NCBI RefSeq assembly: GCF_014197105.1
Contig: NZ_JACIEV010000002.1
Coordinates: 124,001-188,000, forward strand
Length of the DNA stretch: 64,000 nt
Origin: Sphingomonas jinjuensis
GTDB lineage: Bacteria; Pseudomonadota; Alphaproteobacteria; Sphingomonadales; Sphingomonadaceae
Direction: 5' to 3'
In this document: positions 1 to 8,339 of the stretch, piece by piece
Position numbering within the stretch: position 1 is the stretch's first letter
Layout of the letters: every line of letters begins with the position of its first letter
Position numbers and translations under genes: made by a program
The notes under the pieces: generated by a model
The model's database searches: none
What the model saw: the letters and a program-made list of their open reading frames with translations, nothing else
Told to the model about the DNA's origin: nothing

Positions 1-792
1 GGGCGGTGCCTCGGCCGGGTTCAGCCCACGGCCGACGAGCAGCTGCTCGGGCCGGTCGACCTGGTCGCGCGCGAAGATCCCGCGCACCCAATTGTAGCGG
101 CACACCGCGAGGTTGTCGGTCCAGGTCCAGGTCGCGGGATTGGCCCAGCGCTGCGGCCCCGCGCCGCCGGCGACGGTGTCGTCGAGCCGCGGGTCGTAAC
201 AGCGCTTGCCCTTCACCCGCCACTGGAACGACGGGCGCCCGCCCGGCCACACCGGATGCTCCGCCTCGGGATCGTCGGCCTTGTAGGCGACGACGACGTA
301 GGCGACGCCGGCCAGGCGATCGGCCGCCGACCAGCTGCCGTGCGCGACCAGCGTCGGATCCGCCGCGGCGTTGGCGCTGCCGTCGTACCAGCGCACGACC
401 AGCTGGCCGTTGTAGCCCGCGACCGGGCCGTTGCCGGCGAAGGGCACGTAGACGTCGCCGAGGTAGAAACCGACCAGCGCCTCGCAGCGGTGGTCGGCGA
501 TCGCGATCGGCAGGACTTCCCAGTCGGTGCCGAACTCGCCGCCGTAGTTGAACCCGTCGAGCAGCGAGCCGCCGACGACGACGTCGCCGAACACCGCCAT
601 CCGCGGCTGCTCGCCGAGCTGGAGGTTGGCCGACGACACCTGCCGGTCCTGCTTGGGACCGGTGCCGACGATCAGCTCGGTCGCCGCCGACAGCGTCAGC
701 GACGCGCCGGCCGAGACCAGGAACGGGCTGCCGGTGACGGCGCCGGCGATGATCAGCGCGACGCCGATGACGCCGCGAACGACGGCGCTCAT
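1..792 (-). CDS. Tail tip/host-specificity protein, partial (C-terminus off window)
   Basis: Reads leftward out of the window, so only the first ~264 residues are present. The ATG at 792-790 overlaps the stop of the upstream gene (ATGA). The N-terminus has two short hydrophobic stretches (about residues 5-35), followed by a beta-rich region with a 'VFGDVVVGGSLLDGF' segment, as in N-termini of phage tail-tip J / central hub proteins. Last gene of the visible tail operon, following the hub and NlpC-like genes, which is where GTAs and siphoviruses place the tip protein. The assignment rests on position plus general character; the receptor-binding part would be downstream, outside the window. Confidence 0.65.
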   Translation of the reverse strand, partial: MSAVVRGVIGVALIIAGAVTGSPFLVSAGASLTLSAATELIVGTGPKQDRQVSSANLQLGEQPRMAVFGDVVVGGSLLDGFNYGGEFGTDWEVLPIAIADHRCEALVGFYLGDVYVPFAGNGPVAGYNGQLVVRWYDGSANAAADPTLVAHGSWSAADRLAGVAYVVVAYKADDPEAEHPVWPGGRPSFQWRVKGKRCYDPRLDDTVAGGAGPQRWANPATWTWTDNLAVCRYNWVRGIFARDQVDRPEQLLVGRGLNPAEAPP

Positions 793-1190
793 CCCGGCAG
801 GATCGACCAGGCGGCGATCGCGGCGGATCGCGGCAGGCGCTTGAGGCCTCGCGGCCCCGGGCCGACCAGCGTCGCGCCCTCGACCAGCATCAGGCTGACG
901 CCGAAGCGCGCGTCGGCGATGCCGGCAACGTCGCCGCGCGCCGCCAGCGCCGGCGCGATCCGCCGCAGCCGCTCGTCGAGCGCCCGCTCGAGCCCGCCGA
1001 GCCGGCCGATCACCACCGCCGCCTCGCGCTCGCTCGCCCAGGCGACCCCCGGCAGCGCGTCGCGCCCGGTCTGCGCGGCGATCGCCGCCAGCACCAGCCC
1101 GACGCAGTCGTTGGCGTCCCGCCCCCAGGCGAACGGCACCGCCAGCCGCGCGGCGAGCAGCCGGCCGAGTGCGTCGAGGTCGCGGATCAC
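789..1190 (-). CDS. Small tail-module protein with NlpC/P60-like Cys motif (DUF6950-like)
   Basis: 133 residues if started at the GTG at 1190, which overlaps the upstream stop as GTGA; the downstream gene starts in its own stop as ATGA. Residues about 18-35 hold FAWGRDANDCVGL, resembling the catalytic Cys segment (DCSGL-like) of NlpC/P60 peptidases and of the DUF6950 phage family. A clear downstream catalytic His is not obvious. In GTA-type tails the gene between the hub and the tip protein is a cell-wall peptidase, so position supports this role; enzymatic activity is an inference. Confidence 0.6.
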   Translation of the reverse strand: MIRDLDALGRLLAARLAVPFAWGRDANDCVGLVLAAIAAQTGRDALPGVAWASEREAAVVIGRLGGLERALDERLRRIAPALAARGDVAGIADARFGVSLMLVEGATLVGPGPRGLKRLPRSAAIAAWSILPG

Positions 1191-1777
1191 GACTGCAGCG
1201 CCGCGGTCGCCGTCGCGGGCGGCTTGCCGCCCCAGTAAAGCATCTTCTGGCCGGCGTAGGACACGTGCTTCATCCCCCCGTCGGACGGATCGATCAGCCG
1301 CTGGTCGGCGTCGCTGCGCTGGCGCGCGCCCCTGCGGCGAAGTCCGCGCGCGGCGCCCTCGATCATCGCTTTGATGACGGCGACGCCGCCGACTTCCTCT
1401 TCGGTCACCAGCTGGTCGAGCCGGCCGCGGCGGTGGACGTGGACGTCGAGCAGCCTGGTGCCCGAACCGTCGAAGATCAGCCGGCGCAGCACCACCGCGG
1501 CGTCGATCACCTCGTCGGCGTCGAGCAGCGGCAGCAGCGCCGGGTCGACGCCCGACAGCTCGAGCGTGTAGTTCTGCGCAGCGGCGCCGAGCCCCGCGCC
1601 GTAGAATTGCGCCTGGCCGCGATCGCCGACGCCGAGGTATTCGTGGCCGTCGATCGCGATCGGCCACGGCCCGCCCCAGACGCGCACCGCCGGCGTGCCG
1701 AGGATCTCGACCGCGCCGACGCAGATCGCCGTCCCCGCCTCGATCGCGGCCATCGCCGCGTCGCTGTAGCTCTTCAC
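1187..1777 (-). CDS. Tail hub-region protein (GTA gp13-like position)
   Basis: 196 residues from a GTG at 1777 inside the overlapping stop of the upstream gene (GTGA). Sequence is beta-rich, with a Gly/Trp-rich segment (VWGGPWPIAIDG), a YTLELSGVDP stretch, and an Arg-rich C-terminal part ending in a 'YAGQKMLYWGG' run seen near the ends of related phage proteins. The position between the distal tail gene and the NlpC-like gene matches the hub/baseplate gene of GTA-like tails. I do not recognise a named domain with certainty. Confidence 0.6.
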   Translation of the reverse strand: MKSYSDAAMAAIEAGTAICVGAVEILGTPAVRVWGGPWPIAIDGHEYLGVGDRGQAQFYGAGLGAAAQNYTLELSGVDPALLPLLDADEVIDAAVVLRRLIFDGSGTRLLDVHVHRRGRLDQLVTEEEVGGVAVIKAMIEGAARGLRRRGARQRSDADQRLIDPSDGGMKHVSYAGQKMLYWGGKPPATATAALQS

Positions 1778-2415
1778 GCGATCACGTCCTGGATCGCGAC
1801 GATCGTGCTGCCGCTGGCGTAGACGCCGATCGCCGAACCGGCGAGCTTGGTCTCGCCCGGCACCAGCCGCATCAGGCAGCCCGCGCGGGTGAGCGACACC
1901 GCGGCGCCATGCGGCACGATCGGCGGCACCGGCGGCTCCACGGCGAATTGGGCCGATCCGCCGACGCCTGCCTGGACCGTTTCCACCGCCCGCGTCAGCG
2001 CCAGGTGGCCTTCCCAGGCGAAACCGACGTAGTCGCCCATCGACACGATCTGCCCGGGCACCAGCCCGCCGAGCGTCAGCAGCGCGAGGCCCTCGCCGGT
2101 CACCGCCTGCGCCCAGCTCCCGGGGCGGGGATGGAACGGCCGGCCGCCGCGGTGAGCGAGCGGTAGCTGGCGATCGATGTCGAACGCGACGAACGGCCGC
2201 TGCGGCCCGCGCTGAACATCGAGGAAGGCGCGCCACTGCGCCGCTGCCTCCATTCGCATCGCGCTCAACGTGATCCGCATCGCCCAGCGCGGCAGGCCGG
2301 CCGAAATCGCGCCGAGCCGGCCACCGGCTTCGGGCGAGAGGTAATCGGTGCGATCGGGATCGAATTGAAGCCCGCTCGCTCCCACGGTCGGCATGATCCG
2401 GGGAAAGATAATCAT
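1774..2415 (-). CDS. Distal tail protein (GTA gp12-like position)
   Basis: 213 residues. The ATG at 2415 overlaps the tape-measure stop (ATGA). The protein is predominantly beta, with an N-terminal segment describing a planar surface-type fold (WAMRITLSAMRMEAAAQWRAF), consistent with distal tail proteins that attach the tail tube to the baseplate. Directly downstream of the tape measure, the standard place for this protein. Function inferred from position and length, not from a catalytic or signature motif. Confidence 0.6.
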   Translation of the reverse strand: MIIFPRIMPTVGASGLQFDPDRTDYLSPEAGGRLGAISAGLPRWAMRITLSAMRMEAAAQWRAFLDVQRGPQRPFVAFDIDRQLPLAHRGGRPFHPRPGSWAQAVTGEGLALLTLGGLVPGQIVSMGDYVGFAWEGHLALTRAVETVQAGVGGSAQFAVEPPVPPIVPHGAAVSLTRAGCLMRLVPGETKLAGSAIGVYASGSTIVAIQDVIA

Positions 2416-5400
2416 GACGCAAGGTACATCCGGCTCTGCGCGTCCTGGACGGTCGAGACGATCGTCGCCGGCAGCGTCGCCTTCAGCTCCGCGATCGACG
2501 CGGCCAGCCGCGCCACCGCCGCCATGTCCGCCCCGCGCGCGTCGATCGAGACGCTGACCGGCGCCGACACCCCGCCGGCGCGCTGCAGGCGATCGGCGGG
2601 CGGAATGTCGCGCCAGGCGATCCGGCGACCGCCGACCAGCCCGCCGTCGGCAAACGTGGGCAGTCGGCCGGCGTTGATCGCCTCGACCAGCTCGGGGTGC
2701 CGCTGGTACGCCGCCGCGTTGATGACGAACTCGCCCGCCGACAGCCTGGCGAGCACCCGATCCTCGCGCGGACCGCCGGGACCCTCCACGCGGCCACCGC
2801 TGGCGTAGGCGACGCGCGCCCCGCCCTTCATCAGCTCGCGATAGGCCTCGGCAACGGTGCGGTTGGGGTTCGGATCGACCAGCGACGACTGGCGACCACC
2901 GCCGATCGCGCTGAAGATCGCACCGAAGTCACCGCCGCCGCTGCTGGCGCCAAGCGAGAACCCGCCACCGCCGCCGCCCGTGAACGCGCCGATCACCGAC
3001 AGGATCAGCTTCTGCGCGGCGATCCGCGCGAGGTCCGCCAGGATCGACGCCGCCATCTTCTCGAAGGCGTCCGCGACGTTCTCGGTGCCCGACAGGACCC
3101 CGGTCAGGCCGTCCTCGACCGACTGCAGGCCATTCGCCGCGACGCCCTCGAGCGCCTGGTTCATGTCGCCGACGTTCTTCTGCAGCTGCTGCTGGTACTG
3201 GCCGACCGGCCCGGCGAACTGGCGATCGAGCTGCTGGCGCCGCAGCGGCCCCTCGGCGTCGATCTGGCGCAGCTGCGCGCGGCCCTCGCGCTGGTCGTCG
3301 GGATCCTCGGAGTCGATCAGGCGCTGCGCCCGCTTGCGCGCGAGCGCCTCGTCGTTTTCGAGCAGGCGCAGCGCGATCGCGCGCCGCCCGCGGTTGGTGG
3401 TCTCGAGGTCCGCCTGCAGCTGGAGCAGCGACGCCGACCGGTCGAGTTCGGCGCGTTGCTGCTGCAGCTGGCGGTCGAGCAGCTGCTGGCGCTCGCGCGA
3501 GCGCACCTCGGTGGTCTTCAGCGCGGCGTTGGTCGCGTTGACGATCTTGACCGCGTCGGCCTGCGCCTGCGTCCACCGGCGCTGTTCGACGCCCGCGTCG
3601 ACCGCGCTGTCGAGGCGCTGGCGCTCGACCTCGATCGCGGCGACGTCGAGATCCGCCGCCTCGGCGATGCCGTCGACCTGGTTGCGCTTCAGCCGCAGCG
3701 TCTCCTCGTTGGCGCGCGCGAGCAGCTGGTCGTAGGCCTCGGCGTCGCGGGCGCGCTTGTCCGCGGCCGACTGTTCCTGCTTGGCGATCGTGCTCGCCGA
3801 CGGCCCGGCCTTGCCGAAACCGACGTGGAAGACGCGCTGCGCCGGCTCGTCGAGCAGCTGGCGGATCACGACGCCCTGCCGCCGGAATGCCCGCTTGATC
3901 GAATCCTGAGAGATCCCGGGCCCGTAGGCGATGTCGATCGCCTGGCCGCGCTCGTGATCGCTGGTACCGGGTTTCGCAACGGGCCCATCATGCCGGCCAG
4001 CAAGTTTGTCGGCATAGATCTGCGCCTGCGTCTCGGTCGAGCGCAGGCCACTGGTGACCCGGCCGCCGATGCTGCGCGCGATCGCCGTCGCCTCGGTCAC
4101 GGTCACCTCGCGGCCGATCTGGTCGTTGTTGGGGGTGCGGTGGGCCTCGGAGCGACGCTTGTGCTCGGTGGCTAGCGCAGCGTCGCGCTGGGCGTAGATC
4201 ACCTTCAGCTGACCATCGAGAGCCTCAGCGCTGAGCTTTTCGGCCTTGGCGCGTTCCGTTGCTGCGCGCGCAAGCGTGTCATAACCCCGCTGGATCTTCT
4301 CGCTGGGCGACATCTTCGCGACAGCGGCGACCTGATCCAACTGGCTCTGATTAAGTTGGGCATTAGCCGCTGCGATGTCGGCATCAACACGAGCGAGATA
4401 CTGACGCCGGTTCGCGATCAAGCCAGGCTGGGTTTGTAGCCGGAATTGGAGATTGGGATCACCGCCCCGACCGCTTTTCGCGGCCGCCTGATTTCTCGCC
4501 TGTTGCTCCTCGAGCCCCGCCAACTCTGCCGATCGAGCGGCGCGCGCAGCCGTCAAAACCTTGAGCTGAGCCCTTGCGGCAAGTTCTGCCTTCTCAGCTA
4601 CCGTACGATAGGCGTCCCCCTGGTCTTTCAGCGCCTTCTCGTTGTCGCGTAGCGCAGCTTCGACACCGGTGAGGGTGCGAGCGAACGCCTCTTTGGCCCT
4701 GGACGCATTGTCGGTCTCCGCCGCGTCCTTCGTCAGCTTGTCGACGCCATCGCTGAGGGCGTTGTTGCCCTCGATCAGCTTCGCGACAAACGGGACCGCT
4801 ACAACCACAGCGGCAGTCAGGGCGGCACCCCACGGTCCGCCCAAAGAGGCGAGAACCCCTTTTCCCTCCTGCCCCATGAGGCTCAGCGCCTGGATCACCT
4901 GGCCCGATTGCTGCGCGAAGATCTGCATCGGCGGGGTGCCGCTGGAGAACTGGGTCGCAACGTCGTTCATTTGAAAACCGAGCTGCTGGAACGCAACACG
5001 CTGCTGACCGGTGATGACGGTCTGCTTGCCCTGGACGACGCCCATCGACCTCAGCTCGCCTTGCACGTTGCCGAGTACCGCAGCCTGCTGGCGCAGCGCG
5101 GTCGCGTGGTGCTCGGCCGCCTGGGCGTTCGCCTCCGCGGCGACCGCGAGAACGCGCTCGGCGACACCAGCCTCGCCGGCACGCTGCGACACCGTCGCCG
5201 CCGCGGTCGCCACCTGGCGCAGCGCGACCGCCTGGCGCTCGGCGATTGCCGCCTGCTCGGCGGCCTGGCCGGCGTTGAGCACCTGCAGCGCCGCGCCTTT
5301 CGTCGGGGCGGACAGCACCGCCTGGGCGTTGGCGCGGATCGCGTCGAAGGTCTTGCGGTACGTCGCCTCGATCTGGCGCGCCGACGCCGGCGCGTTCGAG

Positions 5401-5558
5401 CCCAGGTCGCCGAACGCGCGCTCGACCTCGGCCTTCACGTCGCCGGCGGCGGCGCCCAGCTCGAGGAGCGCGGAACGCCCCGCCTTGGTGGCGAGCTTCA
5501 GCCCGTCGGCGTTGCCGGAAACCTGAAGATAGAGGTCGCGCGTGATGCGTGCTGCCAC
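2412..5558 (-). CDS. Tail length tape-measure protein with internal M15-type peptidase domain
   Basis: 1048 residues. The N-terminal ~200 residues are Ala/Gln-rich helical coiled coil; hydrophobic segments follow around residues 240-265. Residues about 476-590 resemble a VanY/M15 D,D-carboxypeptidase: SDHERGQAIDI (ligands His and Asp) and a later FHVGF His. A second long coiled coil follows, and the C-terminus has the AGEFVINAAA...EAINAGRLPTFADGG segment typical of lambda-type tape measures. It measures tail length during assembly and probably locally opens peptidoglycan during DNA injection. The stretch about 4200-5050 has more AT-rich, less biased codons than the rest, suggesting a recombined segment. 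Confidence 0.93.
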   Translation of the reverse strand: MAARITRDLYLQVSGNADGLKLATKAGRSALLELGAAAGDVKAEVERAFGDLGSNAPASARQIEATYRKTFDAIRANAQAVLSAPTKGAALQVLNAGQAAEQAAIAERQAVALRQVATAAATVSQRAGEAGVAERVLAVAAEANAQAAEHHATALRQQAAVLGNVQGELRSMGVVQGKQTVITGQQRVAFQQLGFQMNDVATQFSSGTPPMQIFAQQSGQVIQALSLMGQEGKGVLASLGGPWGAALTAAVVVAVPFVAKLIEGNNALSDGVDKLTKDAAETDNASRAKEAFARTLTGVEAALRDNEKALKDQGDAYRTVAEKAELAARAQLKVLTAARAARSAELAGLEEQQARNQAAAKSGRGGDPNLQFRLQTQPGLIANRRQYLARVDADIAAANAQLNQSQLDQVAAVAKMSPSEKIQRGYDTLARAATERAKAEKLSAEALDGQLKVIYAQRDAALATEHKRRSEAHRTPNNDQIGREVTVTEATAIARSIGGRVTSGLRSTETQAQIYADKLAGRHDGPVAKPGTSDHERGQAIDIAYGPGISQDSIKRAFRRQGVVIRQLLDEPAQRVFHVGFGKAGPSASTIAKQEQSAADKRARDAEAYDQLLARANEETLRLKRNQVDGIAEAADLDVAAIEVERQRLDSAVDAGVEQRRWTQAQADAVKIVNATNAALKTTEVRSRERQQLLDRQLQQQRAELDRSASLLQLQADLETTNRGRRAIALRLLENDEALARKRAQRLIDSEDPDDQREGRAQLRQIDAEGPLRRQQLDRQFAGPVGQYQQQLQKNVGDMNQALEGVAANGLQSVEDGLTGVLSGTENVADAFEKMAASILADLARIAAQKLILSVIGAFTGGGGGGFSLGASSGGGDFGAIFSAIGGGRQSSLVDPNPNRTVAEAYRELMKGGARVAYASGGRVEGPGGPREDRVLARLSAGEFVINAAAYQRHPELVEAINAGRLPTFADGGLVGGRRIAWRDIPPADRLQRAGGVSAPVSVSIDARGADMAAVARLAASIAELKATLPATIVSTVQDAQSRMYLAS

Positions 5559-5567
5559 TCGCCCCTC

Positions 5568-5777
5568 CTATCGCTGCCGCTTGTTCGCCGCTTCGCGCGC
5601 CTCGACCAGCGCCCAGATCTCGTGCGACGTCGCCGTCCAATATTGCTCGGCGGTCCACCCGAAGGCGTCCATCATGACGCCCATTTCGCGGCGCCAGCGC
5701 GACGCCTCGTCTACGCTGCCGCCGCCTTCGCTTCCCCCGACGCGGTGCGCCCGCCCGTCGCCGCGTCCATCAGGCAC
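5568..5777 (-). CDS. Tail assembly chaperone, TAC_6/GTA gp10.1-like (possible -1 frameshift extension)
   Basis: The conserved part is the C-terminal ~35 residues (DAFGWTAEQYWTATSHEIWALV), matching the small GTA-type tail chaperone family that carries an FW/YW..T..E motif. The frame opens at a GTG at 5777 inside the preceding chaperone gene and lies in the -1 frame relative to it; an internal ATG around the REMGVMMD segment could also serve. The overlap and the immediately following tape measure are the hallmark of lambda G/GT-type chaperone pairs, in which the second frame is reached by programmed -1 slippage. Whether it is made alone or as a fusion cannot be decided here. Confidence 0.7.
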   Translation of the reverse strand: MPDGRGDGRAHRVGGSEGGGSVDEASRWRREMGVMMDAFGWTAEQYWTATSHEIWALVEAREAANKRQR

Positions 5778-6103
5778 AAGGTCAGCGCGGCGTGCGCGCC
5801 CGACAGGCCTTCCTCGAAGATCAGCTCCTCGATCCGGTCGGCGTTTACCGATCGGGTCAGCTCGTCCCCGGCGCCGGCGCGGATCAGCTCGGCGCCGATG
5901 ATGCCGAGCTGCTCGAGCGTCAGCCCGCCGACGTTGCCCGCCTGGATCAGCGCGAGAGTCGTGGCGCCGGTCTTCTTCTCGATCGTGCGCAGCGCGGCGC
6001 GCGACGGGCGCAGCCGGTAGGTGACGCCCGCCAGCTCGAGGTCGTGCTCGCCGCGATCGGCGATCGCCGCCGGCTGGTCCGCCGGCGCGGGTCCCGTCTC
6101 CAC
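5711..6103 (-). CDS. Tail assembly chaperone / GTA gp10-like protein
   Basis: 130 residues from a GTG at 6103, two bases after the tail-tube stop. The conserved core 'ELAGVTYRLRPSRAALRTIEKKTG...ALIQAG' and 'LTLEQLGIIGAELIRAGAG' matches the GTA-associated gp10 family (small protein between tail tube and tape measure). It probably binds the tape measure before tail tube polymerisation. The C-terminus overlaps the next chaperone frame by 67 bases. Confidence 0.8.
   Translation of the reverse strand: METGPAPADQPAAIADRGEHDLELAGVTYRLRPSRAALRTIEKKTGATTLALIQAGNVGGLTLEQLGIIGAELIRAGAGDELTRSVNADRIEELIFEEGLSGAHAALTLCLMDAATGGRTASGEAKAAAA
5732..5738 (-). other. Candidate -1 frameshift site (G-run) in tail chaperone overlap
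   Basis: On the coding strand the sequence is TCG GGG GAA GCG in the frame of the upstream chaperone, giving a GGGGGAA run at 5738-5732, seven sense codons before the upstream stop at 5713-5711. Slipping one base back enters the downstream TAC_6 frame (GGG GGA AGC...). It is not a perfect X-XXY-YYZ heptamer, so the exact slip point is uncertain. Confidence 0.4.
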
Positions 6104-6105
6104 CG

Positions 6106-6525
6106 TCAGCCCAGCGTGTCGGTGGTGGCCGGGCCGGCCGCGGCGAGGTCGAAGCTGTACGGCACCGGGCCGTCCTGGCCGAAGGTGCCCTTCCAGTTAC
6201 CCGCGGTGACCGGGCCGTTGTAGCGCGCGGTCGATCCCTTCGCCGCCTTGGCGAGGATGACGCCGCCGGTCTTGATCGCGTTGTAGACCGCGGTGAGGCC
6301 GGCGTCGGGCAGCTTGACGTTGCCGCTGACCGCCAGGGTGACGACGCCGGGGGTGAAGACCTTGGCGGGGCCGTCCTTGTCGGAGATGTCGGTGTCGCTG
6401 CTCGCGCGCGCGAAGTCGAACGACTTCTCGCCGGCGATCGTCAGCCAGGTCGTGCCGTTGTCGACGCTGACGGAGATGCGGGTGTCCTTGCCGAACTCGG
6501 GCGTCGGCGGGGGATTGCTGGCCAT
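6106..6525 (-). CDS. Major tail tube protein
   Basis: 139 residues, starting MASNPPPTP. Contains the beta-rich pattern of TP901-1/GTA-type tail tube proteins: DTRISVSVDNGTTW near the N-terminus, then GEKSFDFARASSDTDISDKDG and GNVKLPD. Forms the hexameric rings of the tail tube. Lies between the tail completion protein and the tail chaperones, as expected. Confidence 0.88.
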   Translation of the reverse strand: MASNPPPTPEFGKDTRISVSVDNGTTWLTIAGEKSFDFARASSDTDISDKDGPAKVFTPGVVTLAVSGNVKLPDAGLTAVYNAIKTGGVILAKAAKGSTARYNGPVTAGNWKGTFGQDGPVPYSFDLAAAGPATTDTLG

Positions 6526-6535
6526 GGGGATCCTT

Positions 6536-6937
6536 TCAGGAGGGATAGGCGAAGAGGTCGAAGGCGATCAGCCCGGCAAAGGTCACGCCGTCGGCCGCGG
6601 CCGTGCTCGCTGCCGAGGACTGCCAGGTGACGCGGTAGGCGGCGCCGTCGATGAGAACGGTCTGGCCGTGGGCGGCGACGCGGACGAGGTGCATTCGCGC
6701 GAGCAGGTCGCGGCGGTTGCCCTGGTGGATGGCGTGGACGTCGACGCTGGCGCGATCGAGCTGGCCCTCGTCGTCGACGCGCTCGACGTCGATGTCGCCG
6801 ATCAGGAAGAACGGCGCCGGCGTGTCCTGCGGGATCGTCGCGTAGACCAGCTCGCGCTGGTCGGGCGGCAGCCGGTCCTGGAGCAGCGCGACGATCGCAT
6901 CCTGCGCGCCGGTCAGCGTGTCGACGATGACGGTCAC
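6536..6937 (-). CDS. Tail completion/terminator protein (DUF3168)
   Basis: 133 residues from a GTG at 6937 that overlaps the upstream stop (GTGA); a longer frame start is possible but would run back into the upstream gene. The pattern 'AQDAIVALLQDRLPP...PAPFFLIGDI' plus 'HAIHQGNRRDLLARMHLVR' is typical of DUF3168 proteins, which cap the tail tube and join it to the head. Confidence 0.85.
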   Translation of the reverse strand: MTVIVDTLTGAQDAIVALLQDRLPPDQRELVYATIPQDTPAPFFLIGDIDVERVDDEGQLDRASVDVHAIHQGNRRDLLARMHLVRVAAHGQTVLIDGAAYRVTWQSSAASTAAADGVTFAGLIAFDLFAYPS

Positions 6938-7479
6938 GCTGGCCCTCCCGCCCGCGCGAAGGTCCGCGCCCAATATTCAGCGATCTGTCCTTCGGCGTTG
7001 GCGGCGAAACCGGCACCGGGCGCATCGATGAAGGGCACGCCGGCGCGCACGCGAACCTTCATCGTGTAGGCTTTGCCGGCGAGGACGGTCGAGCGGCGCA
7101 TGCCGTTCTTGTTGTTGCCCGACAGGCGCCGTTGCTTGATCCGCCGGGTGACGAGCACCGTCTGCGCCTTGCGGCCGAAATAGACGATGCGGCCGTAAAA
7201 CGGCCCACCCGCCCTGGCCTTCACCGCGCGACCGTTGAACCGGGACGCATCGCGCCCGCCGGCGAGGAGGCCGATCCTGATCTTCAGCCGCTCGATCAGC
7301 AGCCGGATCGACAGGTCGCCGGCGAGTTCGCCGGTGTCCTTCGGCGTCGCCGCCCGCTGCGCGGCAAGCCCCTCGCGCCCGATGATCGCCAGCTCGACGC
7401 CCAGCTCGTCGCGCGCCGCCTCGTCGAGCCGGCCGAGCAGCCCGAGGCTTTGCGACAGGCCCTCGAGCGGCTCGGTCAT
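6934..7479 (-). CDS. HK97 gp10-like minor tail/neck protein
   Basis: 181 residues. ATG at 7479 overlaps the adaptor stop (ATGA). N-terminal helix (LSQSLGLLGRLDEAARDEL), then 'TPKDTGELAGDLSIRL' and 'GGPFYGRIVYFGRK', the conserved features of HK97 gp10-type proteins (TGxL and the Y-x-YGRK turn). Acts at the head-tail joint. The basic patch RRIKQRRLSGNNKNG is a somewhat unusual insertion. Confidence 0.85.
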   Translation of the reverse strand: MTEPLEGLSQSLGLLGRLDEAARDELGVELAIIGREGLAAQRAATPKDTGELAGDLSIRLLIERLKIRIGLLAGGRDASRFNGRAVKARAGGPFYGRIVYFGRKAQTVLVTRRIKQRRLSGNNKNGMRRSTVLAGKAYTMKVRVRAGVPFIDAPGAGFAANAEGQIAEYWARTFARAGGPA

Positions 7480-7817
7480 CGCGGCGCCTTCGTGCCCTGG
7501 TCGTCGGCGACGATCAGCAGCTCGCGCCGCGTGCCGAACGGATCGTCGATCGAGCGAATGTCGAACAGCCGATCGCCGTGCCGCAGCCGGCACGGCGCAT
7601 CGATGTCGTCGCGGTGCCACATCCGGACCCGCACCACGGTGACGCCCTCGAGCACCTTGTTCATGACCGATTCCCGCCCGCCGAGCCCGGTCACTTCGGC
7701 CCAGGGTCGCGCGATCTCGGTCCATTGCTCGGTGAAGCCGCCCTTGCCGTCCTTCACCTTGGTCGCCCGCAGCGCGACGAGCTGGTGGCGCAGGTCGGGC
7801 TGGCTGAGCGGCTTCAC
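7476..7817 (-). CDS. Head-tail adaptor (head closure protein, SPP1 gp16-like)
   Basis: 113 residues, GTG start at 7817 in a GTGA overlap with the connector gene. A short beta-barrel type protein: LRHQLVALRATKVKDGKGGFTEQW near the N-terminus and RLRHGDRLFDIRSIDDPFGTRRELLI at the end match the phage head-tail joining family. Stops DNA leakage from the filled head and provides the tail docking surface. Confidence 0.85.
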   Translation of the reverse strand: MKPLSQPDLRHQLVALRATKVKDGKGGFTEQWTEIARPWAEVTGLGGRESVMNKVLEGVTVVRVRMWHRDDIDAPCRLRHGDRLFDIRSIDDPFGTRRELLIVADDQGTKAPR

Positions 7818-8338
7818 GCGACCAGCCGGTAGTTGACGACCAGCGGCTCGATGTCCGCGGGCTTGTTTTCGAACCGGCCGCGGGCGATCGCGAAGATCGC
7901 GTGGCGCAAATTGGCCGGCACGTCGGCCGCGCTCGCGCCGAAGCCGACGACGAGGTTGACCGCGATCCGCGACGCACTCGGCGGCCAGCCCGCCGATCGC
8001 GTGGCGATCCCGCGCGATAGCCCGGCGCCGGTCAGCTCGACCAGGCTCGCAATGTCCTGGTCGACCCCGGAGGCGTTGCGGAACGTCAGCGCCGCGATCG
8101 ACTGGACCGGGGCGACGTCGAGCCGCTCGAGGTCGGTGAAGTCGTCGGCCTGGATCCGCACCGTCTGCGTGATCAGGCGAAGCCCGGTCGTCGCCTCGAC
8201 GTCCTCGCGCGAGGCGGCGGCGATCAGCTCCAGCTCGTAATCGAGCGCGTTGGTGTCGAGCCGCAGGAAGTTGCGCAGCCGCTCGGCGGTGATCGGCTCC
8301 GCCGCGGGCGGCACGATCGTGGTCGCGGCCGTCAGCAT
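7814..8338 (-). CDS. Head-tail connector (gp6/gp15-like, phiE125 gp8 family)
   Basis: 174 residues from ATG at 8338, one base after the stop of the small upstream gene. The frame continues further upstream, but that part only shadows the preceding gene. 'PITAERLRNFLRLDTNALDYELELIAAASREDVEATTGLRLI' is the typical helix pair of connector proteins. Forms the ring attached to the portal. Confidence 0.85.
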   Translation of the reverse strand: MLTAATTIVPPAAEPITAERLRNFLRLDTNALDYELELIAAASREDVEATTGLRLITQTVRIQADDFTDLERLDVAPVQSIAALTFRNASGVDQDIASLVELTGAGLSRGIATRSAGWPPSASRIAVNLVVGFGASAADVPANLRHAIFAIARGRFENKPADIEPLVVNYRLVA

Positions 8339-8339
8339 C

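Noticed and set aside
3800..4130. Separate endolysin gene
   Set aside because: The M15-type segment is in continuous frame with the tape measure, with no start or stop around it.
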